From: Ophiura sarsii
Taxonomy: Eukaryota; Echinodermata; Ophiuroidea; Amphilepidida; Ophiuridae
Assembly (NCBI GenBank): GCA_035610835.1
Contig: CM069456.1
Location: forward strand, 33,463,359-33,527,358
Length of the DNA: 64,000 nt
Direction of reading: 5' to 3'
Shown: positions 48,782 to 59,009 of the stretch, in pieces
How positions within the stretch are numbered: position 1 is the stretch's first letter
Layout: each line of letters begins with the position of its first letter
Notes under the pieces: generated by a model
Told to the model about the DNA's origin: nothing
Databases searched by the model: none
What the model saw: only the letters and a program-made list of their open reading frames with translations
Position numbers and translations under genes: made by a program

Positions 48782-49952
48782 TCAATTTCGTCGAACCTCG
48801 TTGCGGTCTTGTCTACTACGTTGATACCTTGAAGACTGGAGAGATGGGCCCGGATAGTGTCGCATGAGTGGTGGTGGACGCCGGTCATCTCTGGGAGCTG
48901 GATAGCTTTCTGCTGTCTTCCTTTTCCTACTAGTAGTCTTGTTCCTCCAGAGTTGGTTTCTTGTTGACGCCTTGAGCTTGATTTCTTTTTCCAATGTAGA
49001 TTTGGCCATAGTCAGTTCCTTGGGTGGGCACTCAGCTTCTAATCTTCTCCTGGCTTTCTTTTCCGCTTCGTGGCAGTCTGCTTGGCATGCGGGGATGGTT
49101 TTAGTGATTAAATCATCTCTGAGGCGAGTGATGATTTGTCTATCCATGCTTTTGTCCATGTTGCCTATCTCGACTTGGGCAACTATGGAGAAGTGGTAAT
49201 CACCGGATAGGACGGGAAGCTTACGGTTTGTCCGTAGCTCTGTGGGGATTTCTGTTTTGCCGTCCAGCATGTTTTGGAAGTTCGTTTGCCTGGACTCTAA
49301 ACTGGCAAGATTTGTGTAATTTCTTTCCACCATTCTCAAAAGGCCTAAAATAAAATCTGAAGTGACTGTTGATAAAATCGGAGTTGGTGGTTTGACATCG
49401 GCGCTCGATTGACCGGGTTGAATAATTTGGGAGTCAGATACGGGGCTGTCAGCATAAGGGTGATCAGAATCTGAATCATATCTCGACTTGGGCAACTATG
49501 GAGAAGTGGTAATCACCGGATAGGACGGGAAGCTTACGGTTTGTCCGTAGCTCTGTGGGGATTTCTGTTTTGCCGTCCAGCATGTTTTGGAAGTTCGTTT
49601 GCCTGGACTCTAAACTGGCAAGATTTGTGTAATTTCTTTCCACCATTCTCAAAAGGCCTAAAATAAAATCTGAAGTGACTGTTGATAAAATCGGAGTTGG
49701 TGGTTTGACATCGGCGCTCGATTGACCGGGTTGAATAATTTGGGAGTCAGATACGGGGCTGTCAGCATAAGGGTGATCAGAATCTGAATCATGACCTTTG
49801 CCGGGGGATGGGATGGGTGATGATGGTACCGGGCTCGACGGCGGTGTAGACGTGTAGGAACTGGTTGGTGAATTCGGGCGTGTGTCTGGAGCTGGATGTT
49901 GCTTGCGGCTTTTGATGCTGAGTTTGTTGAGCTGCTTGGTTAGTTGAGGCAT
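48782..49952 (-). pseudogene. Second ORF, left arm, broken by a 313 bp tandem duplication
   Basis: Same gene as 59754-60611, but the segment 49168-49480 is repeated at 49481-49793. As 313 is not a multiple of three, the frame breaks. The N-terminal part is open to about 49476, and a second frame resumes to the normal C-terminus at 48782. The duplication junction is exact (GAATCAT joined to ATCTCGACTT). The product could not be full length, so this arm depends on the other copy for this protein, if it is needed. Confidence 0.85.
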
Positions 49953-50004
49953 GATGCGTGTGGTGTCGTTGGAAGTTACACTAATAGTGATTTACTTCGG
50001 TGGG

Positions 50005-50165
50005 TTTACGGGGTATTTATGATGTTTGTGAGTAATATGCCTGGGTGGGATATCTACGTGTGTAGACTTGCGGTTTATTGTGATTGGTCAGTGAAGTAGA
50101 GGTGTTCATTGGCTGGGGGCTCGGTCCAATGATATGCTAGGCTTTCATAGCCAATCAGGAGGTAG
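50005..50165 (-). promoter_or_regulatory. Histone-like promoter of the left second ORF
   Basis: Mirror of 59544-59700. Four CCAAT boxes appear as ATTGG/CCAAT near 50083, 50108, 50126 and 50151, and the TATA-like ATAAATA reads on the minus strand at 50014-50020. It lies just upstream of the start codon at 49952. Confidence 0.6.
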
Positions 50166-50329
50166 TCTGGTTTTGGTGTAGCGGGTGTGATAGAAATTCA
50201 CATTAGGTGAAATTTTATCGTAATTTTGAAAGGGAAATATAATGTTTTTGTGGTGGATTGGTAATAATGGTGGGTTTATGGCGGGAATTTGTAAGGTGAA
50301 ATTTTAGCGTAATTTTGTTGGGAGGATAT

Positions 50330-50700
50330 TGGGAGTGCTTTTTGTTTGGAGTTTGGTGGCTCTGAAAGAGCCGTTGTTGGAATTTTGTTTAATTATTGGA
50401 AGTGCTTTATTTTTAAAGCTGGGAGGATATTGGGAGTGCTTTTTGTTTGGAGTTTGGTGGCTCTGAAAGAGCCGTTGTTGGAATTTTGTTTAATTATTGG
50501 AAGTGCTTTATTTTTAAAGCCGGGAGGATATTGGAAGTGTTTTGTATTTGGAGTTATGGTGGTATTGAATAGAGCCGTTGTTGGAATTTTGTTTAATTAT
50601 TGGGAGTGCTTTATTTTTAACAAAGCCGGGAGGATATTGGGGTGTTTTATTGTTTGGAGTTTTGGTGGCACTGAAAAGAGCCGTTGGAATTGTGTAAAAA
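50330..50700 (-). repeat. Tandem stem-loop modules, left arm
   Basis: Mirror of 59010-59380. Stem-loop cores lie at 50358-50372, 50459-50473, 50561-50576 (degenerate) and 50667-50682 (minus strand), at about 100 bp spacing. Confidence 0.8.
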
Positions 50701-51292
50701 TAATAGGAGTGTAATATTTTAAGTGGTCCGAGTATTTTTGTGGCAAATATAGTGCCGGGGATAGGTATTTGGGATGGATGTAAATAGGTTGTAGTTTAGG
50801 ATGTACTTCACGGGGTTGTGTCTGTTATAGGGTGGATATAAACCTACTAAATAAGATCCGGGATAGTAGAATAGTATTAAATAAAGCGGGGAACGGGAAA
50901 ATAGATGGGAATATATGAACAGTTTGCAAATGGTGAGAATATATGAACAGTTTGCAAGTGGTGAGATAAAAGTATATTGTGGGGCACGTGCTCGTGTGAT
51001 AAGAACATGAAAAGGGGGGTTTGTATTTGTGGGAGGTTTTAGAGAAACCTAGTATTAAGGTTATGGTAAGGTGAGCAGTGAGCTGGCGAGACCATAGTTT
51101 CTGGGTCGCTCAAACCCTTCTTTCAGCCGCCTCAGGATATTTTCAGTTTATTCAACTTTAGTGCTCGGGGTGGGGTGGAAAGGTTAACTTTCCTATACAT
51201 AGTACTTCTGATATTAGTTGTACTATGGTCTTAAAAATAAGACAAAGAGAGATTGTCGTTCTTTAACAAATGGCATTATTAGAAGTTAGGGT

Positions 51293-51308
51293 GGCTCTGA
51301 AAAATGCC
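51293..51308 (-). terminator. Degenerate histone-type stem-loop after the left reverse transcriptase
   Basis: Minus-strand GGCATTTTTCAGAGCC followed by ACCC, 114 nt after the stop codon. One stem pair is lost compared with the canonical 16-mer. Confidence 0.6.
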
Positions 51309-51421
51309 GCGTGGAAACATACATTTAGTTGTCTATTTGTAGAAGTTAAAATATATGTTTTGTAGTATGTTTATAGAAAAAAGATGATGATGTCGGGTAC
51401 TAATTCAATTGTTTTAGTATA

Positions 51422-53530
51422 TTAGTTATCCGCATCATTATTTTCTATATTTTGGGATAGGGGTTCGGGGGAGTTGTTGTTATACTGTTCATAACTGAGG
51501 GTATAGAAGTCATTGAAACCTCTGCTCTCTGTTTCTAAGTCTTGTAGCATTAGAAGTGTGGGAGAGCCAGAGCGTGGGTTATTTGGTACCGTTTCAATGT
51601 CGGAATCTTCCACGTGGGCTAGTTTAGCTCTGACTAAGGAGTCATTAAGATTCTTAGCTCGGCTGTATGCTATGATAGGGATTTCTGGGAAGATTTTCTT
51701 GAGGGTGGGGTCTTCTGAGACGATATCCCAGTGTTTGGTTAGGGCATTTTTAATGTGTTTGCTGGAGATATGAGGATAATACTGGGTTTTAAATACTAGC
51801 GGGATTGTATTGCTATGTATTTTTTCTGTGATATAGTCGGGTCTATTCTTGAAATCAACGCCTTTTACGGCTGAATCGATTTCACGGTGGGTGTAACCTC
51901 TTTCTAAGAGTTTACTGATGAATACGCTCTTTTTATCTTCGTAGGTTTCGGGGTTATTAGAATTTCTGATGTATCTAATGAGTTCACCTCGAATGAAACC
52001 TTGGAAGACGTTCGGGCTGTGGCAAGACGATCTCTCTAAGTAACAAAATGTTTCTGTGGGTTTTGTGAAACATTTTATATCTAGGATATTCGATTGTTCA
52101 AATCTTTCTCCTTTGTAGATAATAAGGTCAAGGAATTGGATTTCTTGGTGGGATGCTGTATATGTGAATTTGATGGTGTCGTGTATTTCATTAATCTCAT
52201 TAATGAATTGTTTCAACTCATCCATGGTGCCTTCCCATGCTAGGAAACTATCATCCATGTATAAGTAGAGGGATTTGATGCGGGGTTCTATTTCATGAAT
52301 ATGTTCCATGAGTTTATTTACTACGAGGCAACTGATACTTGGGCTTGATCTCAAACCCATAGGAGTACCGGATATTTGGAGGAAGTGTCTACCGTTGAAA
52401 TCGAATGCATTGCGGTAGAGTACTAGCTTGAGTAATTGACTCATATAGCTTAGTTTCGGGAGGGGCGGGATACATGATTGTCTTTCGAGGCTAGCCAAAA
52501 CTTCCATGGCTGCCACATATGCTTCATGTTGTGGGACTGAGGTGAACATGCTTATAATGTCTATACTTGCTAAGATGATATGGCGGGGGAGTTTAAGTTT
52601 TTCGATTTTTCTAATCGTGTCAGCGGTGTCTTTAAGGTAGAGCGGAGATTTCTTTACAAAAGGAAGGAGATATTTGTCTAAGAATTCTGAAATTCTATTT
52701 AATGGGCTGCTGACTGATGATACTACGGGTCGGCCTACAAATGTGGTACCTTGTGGCGGTGTTTTATGTACCTTTGGGAGCATGAAGAATACGGGTGTAT
52801 CCTTTTCTAGATTGATATAAGGGTTTAGGTAGTTGGAGAGGGCTTTATCTATATCTTTAGACAAGTACATTGCATGTATTACCTCGTGGATCATTGCTGT
52901 AGTGTCGGGGGTCATGTCATAATCTAATTCTAGATATGATTTGGGATTGTTCAGTTGCCTGTAGCCTTCCGATATATAGTCGGTAGTGGACATAATACAT
53001 ATGCCTCTCCCTTTATCATATCTTTTGAGAACGATGTCGGGATTGTTTTTGAGGGATTTTATGGCTTTTAATTCTGCTTTGGACATATTTGGTTGGGCAC
53101 GGGATTTAATAGGAACTTTGTCAAGTTCTATTTTGATGGCTTCGAGATAGTCTTCCAGAGCGTTGTTGATAGTGGGGCCGGGGTTCCATGTTGATGGATT
53201 TCTAAAACTATGTCTAGATTTCCAGTTTTTAGTGGATGCGTAGTATCTTATCCTCATACTTCTTGCAAGGGTGTTAGCTGCGAAGATAAGGGATCGTTTA
53301 GTAGGTTTATAGGGGGTCGGGATGAAGTTTAGACCTTTGCCTAGTGCCAGGATTTCGTTGTCGGATAGTTTGTAGTTGGAGAGGTTCATGAGGAATTTGC
53401 TAGCTTTGGAGACTAGATCTAGTTTAATATTAGATCTATTGGTGGTTCTTTGTTTAAGTTTGGACTTTCTGTGCCATTTTTTAATGTGTTTATTTTTCGG
53501 GTGGTTGGGTTGTCTATATGTTCTTGCCAT
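51422..53530 (-). CDS. Penelope-like reverse transcriptase, endonuclease-less (left copy)
   Basis: 702 residues, identical in translation to 56176-58284. It copies RNA into DNA for retrotransposition. Visible blocks: basic N-terminus (residues 1-30, several K/R), LGKGLNFIPTP (about 63-73, typical of Penelope-like proteins), PKVHK (about 252), GRPVVSSVSSPLNR (about 266), motif A IDIISMFTSVP (about 323), motif B GTPMGLRSSPS (about 388), and motif C YMDDSF (about 424) with the catalytic aspartates. The C-terminus ends in an acidic, Asn-rich tail with no GIY-YIG endonuclease or Cys-rich linker. The start is the first ATG of the frame. The leader of this copy is cut at 53814, so the CCAAT/TATA region is missing and expression is doubtful. 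Confidence 0.9.
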   Translation of the reverse strand: MARTYRQPNHPKNKHIKKWHRKSKLKQRTTNRSNIKLDLVSKASKFLMNLSNYKLSDNEILALGKGLNFIPTPYKPTKRSLIFAANTLARSMRIRYYASTKNWKSRHSFRNPSTWNPGPTINNALEDYLEAIKIELDKVPIKSRAQPNMSKAELKAIKSLKNNPDIVLKRYDKGRGICIMSTTDYISEGYRQLNNPKSYLELDYDMTPDTTAMIHEVIHAMYLSKDIDKALSNYLNPYINLEKDTPVFFMLPKVHKTPPQGTTFVGRPVVSSVSSPLNRISEFLDKYLLPFVKKSPLYLKDTADTIRKIEKLKLPRHIILASIDIISMFTSVPQHEAYVAAMEVLASLERQSCIPPLPKLSYMSQLLKLVLYRNAFDFNGRHFLQISGTPMGLRSSPSISCLVVNKLMEHIHEIEPRIKSLYLYMDDSFLAWEGTMDELKQFINEINEIHDTIKFTYTASHQEIQFLDLIIYKGERFEQSNILDIKCFTKPTETFCYLERSSCHSPNVFQGFIRGELIRYIRNSNNPETYEDKKSVFISKLLERGYTHREIDSAVKGVDFKNRPDYITEKIHSNTIPLVFKTQYYPHISSKHIKNALTKHWDIVSEDPTLKKIFPEIPIIAYSRAKNLNDSLVRAKLAHVEDSDIETVPNNPRSGSPTLLMLQDLETESRGFNDFYTLSYEQYNNNSPEPLSQNIENNDADN

Positions 53531-53674
53531 GCTTATAGTAATATAGTTGATGTATTATCACTCTAATATACTAATTTGTTTAGGCATTAAGGTGGGATGG
53601 CCACTGTATTCGTGGTATGGGTGTATATGGGAGTATGGGAGAAATTAAAAAATGTGTCACAGATCTCTTGTGGT

Positions 53675-53690
53675 GGCTCTGAAAAGAGCC
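53675..53690 (-). terminator. Canonical histone-type stem-loop in the leader of the left reverse transcriptase
   Basis: Minus-strand GGCTCTTTTCAGAGCC followed by ACCACAAGAGATC. It lies 144 nt upstream of the reverse-transcriptase start codon, so processing here would separate a leader from the coding sequence. Confidence 0.8.
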
Positions 53691-53814
53691 GTTGAAAATG
53701 TGTGCTAAAAAATACGCCGGTATTTCTTATGTGTTGCTGGAATAACTGGACTGGGTGATTCTGCTGGAAGCTAGCTGTTGGGCAGGGTCCTTGTGTATGC
53801 GTGTGGATGCTGGA

Positions 53815-54525
53815 GTTATAGAAAATGTGGTGGGGTTAAGACGCAACCTGAAATCTAAATCTAGGAATTCTAAGGATGATAATAATAATCTGATAATTTT
53901 GGTCCGATATATTTCGGCCCGTGGGGTTATAATGGGAATGTAATACGAGAATTACGTTGTTGGAAGGATATCGGAAGTGTTATATTATTTGGAGTTACGG
54001 TGGCTCTGAAAATTTTGTATGTGATGGTATTGCGGACGTGAGAGAGAAATTCTCATTAGGTGAGATTTTATCGTAATTTTGAAGGGGGAAATATGATGTT
54101 TTTGTGGTAGAATGGTAATAATGGCGGGTTTATGGCGGGAATTTGTAAGGTGAAATTTTAGCGTAATTTTGTTGGGAGGATATTGGGAGTGTTTTATATT
54201 TGGAGTTTGGTGGCTCTGAAAGAGCCGTTGGGAATGTGTTGGATTATTAGGAGTGTTTTATTTTTAAAGATGGTTTGTCGTTTTGGTGGCAAATATATTG
54301 CCGAGGATAAATATTTTTGGATGGATGTGAGTGGGTTATAAGTGTATTATATCCATTTTAAGAATATAATTTGGAGTTTTAAATAGGGCGGATATGTAGG
54401 TATTAGTTAAGAGGGAGAATATAAAGTTTTGTGTACCAGGCATATTACTCTTTTTGGAAGGTAGGGTGGCTCTGAAAAGAGCCGTTGGTGCTGCAATAGC
54501 GGGTTTATGTTGAATCAATTTCGTC
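53815..54525 (-). repeat. Terminal segment T, copy 2
   Basis: Same 711 bp as copy 1, same orientation. It joins the truncated leader at GCTGGAG/TTATAG and contains stem-loops at 54212-54226 and 54468-54483 (minus strand). Confidence 0.8.
54468..54483 (-). terminator. Canonical histone-type stem-loop in T copy 2
   Basis: Minus-strand GGCTCTTTTCAGAGCC plus ACCC, identical to the loop after ORF2. Confidence 0.75.
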
Positions 54526-54569
54526 TATGGCCAAATCTACATTGGACTATGGCCAAATCTACATTGGAA
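54526..54569. repeat. Symmetry centre of the inverted repeat with a 22 bp direct duplication
   Basis: TATGGCCAAATCTACATTGG plus AC (54526-54547) is immediately repeated from 54548, where it runs on into the ORF2 fragment. To the left, T copy 2 ends abruptly at GTC. The duplication marks the junction between the two opposed elements. Confidence 0.75.
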
Positions 54570-54776
54570 AAAGAAATCAAGCTCAAGGCGTCAACAAGAA
54601 ACCAACTCTGGAGGAACAAGACTACTAGTAGGAAAAGGAAGACAGCAGAAAGCTATCCAGCTCCCAGAGATGACCGGCGTCCACCACCACTCATGCGACA
54701 CTATCCGGGCCCATCTCTCCAGTCTTCAAGGTATCAACGTAGTAGACAAGACCGCAACGAGGTTCGACGAAATTGA
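54548..54776 (+). pseudogene. C-terminal fragment of the second ORF at the centre
   Basis: Encodes only the last 74 or so residues of the 285-residue protein, beginning MAKSTLEKEIKLKAS and ending NEVRRN plus stop. It is a 5'-truncated copy retaining its T segment, the expected product of incomplete reverse transcription. Confidence 0.85.
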
Positions 54777-55476
54777 TTCAACATAAACCCGCTATTGCAG
54801 CACCAACGGCTCTTTTCAGAGCCACCCTACCTTCCAAAAAGAGTAATATGCCTGGTACACAAAACTTTATATTCTCCCTCTTAACTAATACCTACATATC
54901 CGCCCTATTTAAAACTCCAAATTATATTCTTAAAATGGATATAATACACTTATAACCCACTCACATCCATCCAAAAATATTTATCCTCGGCAATATATTT
55001 GCCACCAAAACGACAAACCATCTTTAAAAATAAAACACTCCTAATAATCCAACACATTCCCAACGGCTCTTTCAGAGCCACCAAACTCCAAATATAAAAC
55101 ACTCCCAATATCCTCCCAACAAAATTACGCTAAAATTTCACCTTACAAATTCCCGCCATAAACCCGCCATTATTACCATTCTACCACAAAAACATCATAT
55201 TTCCCCCTTCAAAATTACGATAAAATCTCACCTAATGAGAATTTCTCTCTCACGTCCGCAATACCATCACATACAAAATTTTCAGAGCCACCGTAACTCC
55301 AAATAATATAACACTTCCGATATCCTTCCAACAACGTAATTCTCGTATTACATTCCCATTATAACCCCACGGGCCGAAATATATCGGACCAAAATTATCA
55401 GATTATTATTATCATCCTTAGAATTCCTAGATTTAGATTTCAGGTTGCGTCTTAACCCCACCACATTTTCTATAAC
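54777..55476 (+). repeat. Terminal segment T, copy 3
   Basis: Follows the central ORF2 fragment and runs into the leader of the right reverse transcriptase (CTATAAC/TTTGAC). Stem-loops lie at 54808-54823 (canonical) and 55065-55079 (short loop), with a half-site at 55278-55292. Confidence 0.8.
54808..54823 (+). terminator. Canonical histone-type stem-loop in T copy 3
   Basis: GGCTCTTTTCAGAGCC, then ACCCTACC and CCAAAAAGAG downstream. Confidence 0.8.
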
Positions 55477-55712
55477 TTTGACTTTTTTTACTCTGCCTTG
55501 TAGCGGTATCTCTCAGAGATATGCAGCCATCGTTTGAGTAGGTGGCCGGCTGACGTGTAGCGTTCGTATATAGATCTGCAAAGACCTTTATGATGAATCC
55601 CTCGTTATCTATATCTTAGGTTTTCTTTCTCACCATATCAACAACCCCCTCAATACAGTTATGTATTACCAAAATAAATTCCCACAACCCCTCAAGCATC
55701 CAGAATGCACTT

Positions 55713-55860
55713 CCTCCTGATTGGTCCTTAAAGCCGAGCACGTCATTGGCTAATAATATTTCGGCAGGTTATTACCTACCATGAGAAAACCCACCAATGA
55801 AAACTCCTACTTCACTAACCAATCACAACAGACCGCACTCCAACACGACAGCATAAAAGC
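55713..55860 (+). promoter_or_regulatory. Histone-like promoter upstream of the right reverse transcriptase
   Basis: Four CCAAT boxes (ATTGG at 55720-55724 and 55745-55749; CCAAT at 55794-55798 and 55819-55823) precede the TATA-like CATAAAAG at 55852-55859. The block CTACTTCACT.ACCAATCACA is shared with the ORF2 promoter at 59544-59700, so the two derive from one ancestor. Multiple CCAAT boxes before a TATA box are usual for replication-dependent histone genes. Use here is inferred. Confidence 0.6.
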
Positions 55861-56015
55861 CGTCACTTCCACACCTAGTGCCTCACTTGTCTCCAGCATC
55901 CACACGCATACACAAGGACCCTGCCCAACAGCTAGCTTCCAGCAGAATCACCCAGTCCAGTTATTCCAGCAACACATAAGAAATACCGGCGTATTTTTTA
56001 GCACACATTTTCAAC

Positions 56016-56031
56016 GGCTCTTTTCAGAGCC
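56016..56031 (+). terminator. Canonical histone-type stem-loop between promoter and reverse-transcriptase start
   Basis: GGCTCTTTTCAGAGCC preceded by TTTTCAAC and followed by ACCACAAGAGATC. A CAAGAGA U7-site-like word lies directly after it. It lies about 160 nt after the TATA-like box and 144 nt before the ATG at 56176. The short promoter-to-loop interval has no open frame, as if a former coding sequence had been lost. Confidence 0.8.
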
Positions 56032-56175
56032 ACCACAAGAGATCTGTGACACATTTTTTAATTTCTCCCATACTCCCATATACACCCATACCACGAATAC
56101 AGTGGCCATCCCACCTTAATGCCTAAACAAATTAGTATATTAGAGTGATAATACATCAACTATATTACTATAAGC

Positions 56176-58284
56176 ATGGCAAGAACATATAGACAACCCA
56201 ACCACCCGAAAAATAAACACATTAAAAAATGGCACAGAAAGTCCAAACTTAAACAAAGAACCACCAATAGATCTAATATTAAACTAGATCTAGTCTCCAA
56301 AGCTAGCAAATTCCTCATGAACCTCTCCAACTACAAACTATCCGACAACGAAATCCTGGCACTAGGCAAAGGTCTAAACTTCATCCCGACCCCCTATAAA
56401 CCTACTAAACGATCCCTTATCTTCGCAGCTAACACCCTTGCAAGAAGTATGAGGATAAGATACTACGCATCCACTAAAAACTGGAAATCTAGACATAGTT
56501 TTAGAAATCCATCAACATGGAACCCCGGCCCCACTATCAACAACGCTCTGGAAGACTATCTCGAAGCCATCAAAATAGAACTTGACAAAGTTCCTATTAA
56601 ATCCCGTGCCCAACCAAATATGTCCAAAGCAGAATTAAAAGCCATAAAATCCCTCAAAAACAATCCCGACATCGTTCTCAAAAGATATGATAAAGGGAGA
56701 GGCATATGTATTATGTCCACTACCGACTATATATCGGAAGGCTACAGGCAACTGAACAATCCCAAATCATATCTAGAATTAGATTATGACATGACCCCCG
56801 ACACTACAGCAATGATCCACGAGGTAATACATGCAATGTACTTGTCTAAAGATATAGATAAAGCCCTCTCCAACTACCTAAACCCTTATATCAATCTAGA
56901 AAAGGATACACCCGTATTCTTCATGCTCCCAAAGGTACATAAAACACCGCCACAAGGTACCACATTTGTAGGCCGACCCGTAGTATCATCAGTCAGCAGC
57001 CCATTAAATAGAATTTCAGAATTCTTAGACAAATATCTCCTTCCTTTTGTAAAGAAATCTCCGCTCTACCTTAAAGACACCGCTGACACGATTAGAAAAA
57101 TCGAAAAACTTAAACTCCCCCGCCATATCATCTTAGCAAGTATAGACATTATAAGCATGTTCACCTCAGTCCCACAACATGAAGCATATGTGGCAGCCAT
57201 GGAAGTTTTGGCTAGCCTCGAAAGACAATCATGTATCCCGCCCCTCCCGAAACTAAGCTATATGAGTCAATTACTCAAGCTAGTACTCTACCGCAATGCA
57301 TTCGATTTCAACGGTAGACACTTCCTCCAAATATCCGGTACTCCTATGGGTTTGAGATCAAGCCCAAGTATCAGTTGCCTCGTAGTAAATAAACTCATGG
57401 AACATATTCATGAAATAGAACCCCGCATCAAATCCCTCTACTTATACATGGATGATAGTTTCCTAGCATGGGAAGGCACCATGGATGAGTTGAAACAATT
57501 CATTAATGAGATTAATGAAATACACGACACCATCAAATTCACATATACAGCATCCCACCAAGAAATCCAATTCCTTGACCTTATTATCTACAAAGGAGAA
57601 AGATTTGAACAATCGAATATCCTAGATATAAAATGTTTCACAAAACCCACAGAAACATTTTGTTACTTAGAGAGATCGTCTTGCCACAGCCCGAACGTCT
57701 TCCAAGGTTTCATTCGAGGTGAACTCATTAGATACATCAGAAATTCTAATAACCCCGAAACCTACGAAGATAAAAAGAGCGTATTCATCAGTAAACTCTT
57801 AGAAAGAGGTTACACCCACCGTGAAATCGATTCAGCCGTAAAAGGCGTTGATTTCAAGAATAGACCCGACTATATCACAGAAAAAATACATAGCAATACA
57901 ATCCCGCTAGTATTTAAAACCCAGTATTATCCTCATATCTCCAGCAAACACATTAAAAATGCCCTAACCAAACACTGGGATATCGTCTCAGAAGACCCCA
58001 CCCTCAAGAAAATCTTCCCAGAAATCCCTATCATAGCATACAGCCGAGCTAAGAATCTTAATGACTCCTTAGTCAGAGCTAAACTAGCCCACGTGGAAGA
58101 TTCCGACATTGAAACGGTACCAAATAACCCACGCTCTGGCTCTCCCACACTTCTAATGCTACAAGACTTAGAAACAGAGAGCAGAGGTTTCAATGACTTC
58201 TATACCCTCAGTTATGAACAGTATAACAACAACTCCCCCGAACCCCTATCCCAAAATATAGAAAATAATGATGCGGATAACTAA
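56176..58284 (+). CDS. Penelope-like reverse transcriptase, endonuclease-less (right copy)
   Basis: 702 residues, no stops or frameshifts. It should act with target-DNA 3' ends to reverse-transcribe the element RNA. The order matches Penelope-like enzymes: N-terminal LxxGLNFIPTP, then MLPKVHK, RPVVSS.S.PLNR, motif A D-II-SMFTSVP, motif B GTPMGLRSSPS, motif C YMDD, and a thumb-like region to PIIAYSRAKNLNDSLVRA. Usual Penelope proteins continue into a Cys-rich linker and GIY-YIG nuclease. Here about 60 polar residues follow instead. Endonuclease-lacking members (Athena, Coprina) are known and tend to use chromosome ends. This copy has the full leader and CCAAT/TATA region, so it is the better candidate for an active master. 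The ATG is the first in frame, in context AGCATGG. Confidence 0.92.
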   Translation: MARTYRQPNHPKNKHIKKWHRKSKLKQRTTNRSNIKLDLVSKASKFLMNLSNYKLSDNEILALGKGLNFIPTPYKPTKRSLIFAANTLARSMRIRYYASTKNWKSRHSFRNPSTWNPGPTINNALEDYLEAIKIELDKVPIKSRAQPNMSKAELKAIKSLKNNPDIVLKRYDKGRGICIMSTTDYISEGYRQLNNPKSYLELDYDMTPDTTAMIHEVIHAMYLSKDIDKALSNYLNPYINLEKDTPVFFMLPKVHKTPPQGTTFVGRPVVSSVSSPLNRISEFLDKYLLPFVKKSPLYLKDTADTIRKIEKLKLPRHIILASIDIISMFTSVPQHEAYVAAMEVLASLERQSCIPPLPKLSYMSQLLKLVLYRNAFDFNGRHFLQISGTPMGLRSSPSISCLVVNKLMEHIHEIEPRIKSLYLYMDDSFLAWEGTMDELKQFINEINEIHDTIKFTYTASHQEIQFLDLIIYKGERFEQSNILDIKCFTKPTETFCYLERSSCHSPNVFQGFIRGELIRYIRNSNNPETYEDKKSVFISKLLERGYTHREIDSAVKGVDFKNRPDYITEKIHSNTIPLVFKTQYYPHISSKHIKNALTKHWDIVSEDPTLKKIFPEIPIIAYSRAKNLNDSLVRAKLAHVEDSDIETVPNNPRSGSPTLLMLQDLETESRGFNDFYTLSYEQYNNNSPEPLSQNIENNDADN

Positions 58285-58397
58285 TATACTAAAACAATTG
58301 AATTAGTACCCGACATCATCATCTTTTTTCTATAAACATACTACAAAACATATATTTTAACTTCTACAAATAGACAACTAAATGTATGTTTCCACGC

Positions 58398-58413
58398 GGC
58401 ATTTTTCAGAGCC
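58398..58413 (+). terminator. Degenerate histone-type stem-loop after the right reverse transcriptase
   Basis: GGCATTTTTCAGAGCC followed by ACCCTAAC, 114 nt after the stop. The loop and 3' half are canonical, and the 5' stem has two changes giving an A-A mismatch and a U-G pair. Confidence 0.6.
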
Positions 58414-59009
58414 ACCCTAACTTCTAATAATGCCATTTGTTAAAGAACGACAATCTCTCTTTGTCTTATTTTTAAGACCATAGTACAACTAATATCAGAA
58501 GTACTATGTATAGGAAAGTTAACCTTTCCACCCCACCCCGAGCACTAAAGTTGAATAAACTGAAAATATCCTGAGGCGGCTGAAAGAAGGGTTTGAGCGA
58601 CCCAGAAACTATGGTCTCGCCAGCTCACTGCTCACCTTACCATAACCTTAATACTAGGTTTCTCTAAAACCTCCCACAAATACAAACCCCCCTTTTCATG
58701 TTCTTATCACACGAGCACGTGCCCCACAATATACTTTTATCTCACCACTTGCAAACTGTTCATATATTCTCACCATTTGCAAACTGTTCATATATTCCCA
58801 TCTATTTTCCCGTTCCCCGCTTTATTTAATACTATTCTACTATCCCGGATCTTATTTAGTAGGTTTATATCCACCCTATAACAGACACAACCCCGTGAAG
58901 TACATCCTAAACTACAACCTATTTACATCCATCCCAAATACCTATCCCCGGCACTATATTTGCCACAAAAATACTTGGACCACTTAAAATATTACACTCC
59001 TATTATTTT

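Larger units (their letters stand above)
48082..48792 (-). repeat. Terminal segment T, copy 1
   Basis: 711 bp segment following the second ORF. Read in sense it starts just after the stop, has a perfect histone-type stem-loop near its start, a second 15 nt version further on, a degenerate third, and ends CATTTTCTATAAC. It behaves like the pseudo-LTR of Penelope elements: one copy at each junction of the tandem units. Confidence 0.8.

Noticed and set aside
50346..50714. 122-codon plus-strand ORF (and its mirror at 58992-59360)
   Set aside because: It is the antisense of the tandem stem-loop modules. Its apparent protein repeat simply reflects the DNA repeat.
55781..56119. 112-codon ORF in the leader of the right reverse transcriptase
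   Set aside because: Its ATG lies between CCAAT boxes, upstream of the TATA-like box, and the frame runs through the stem-loop. It is best read as promoter and leader.
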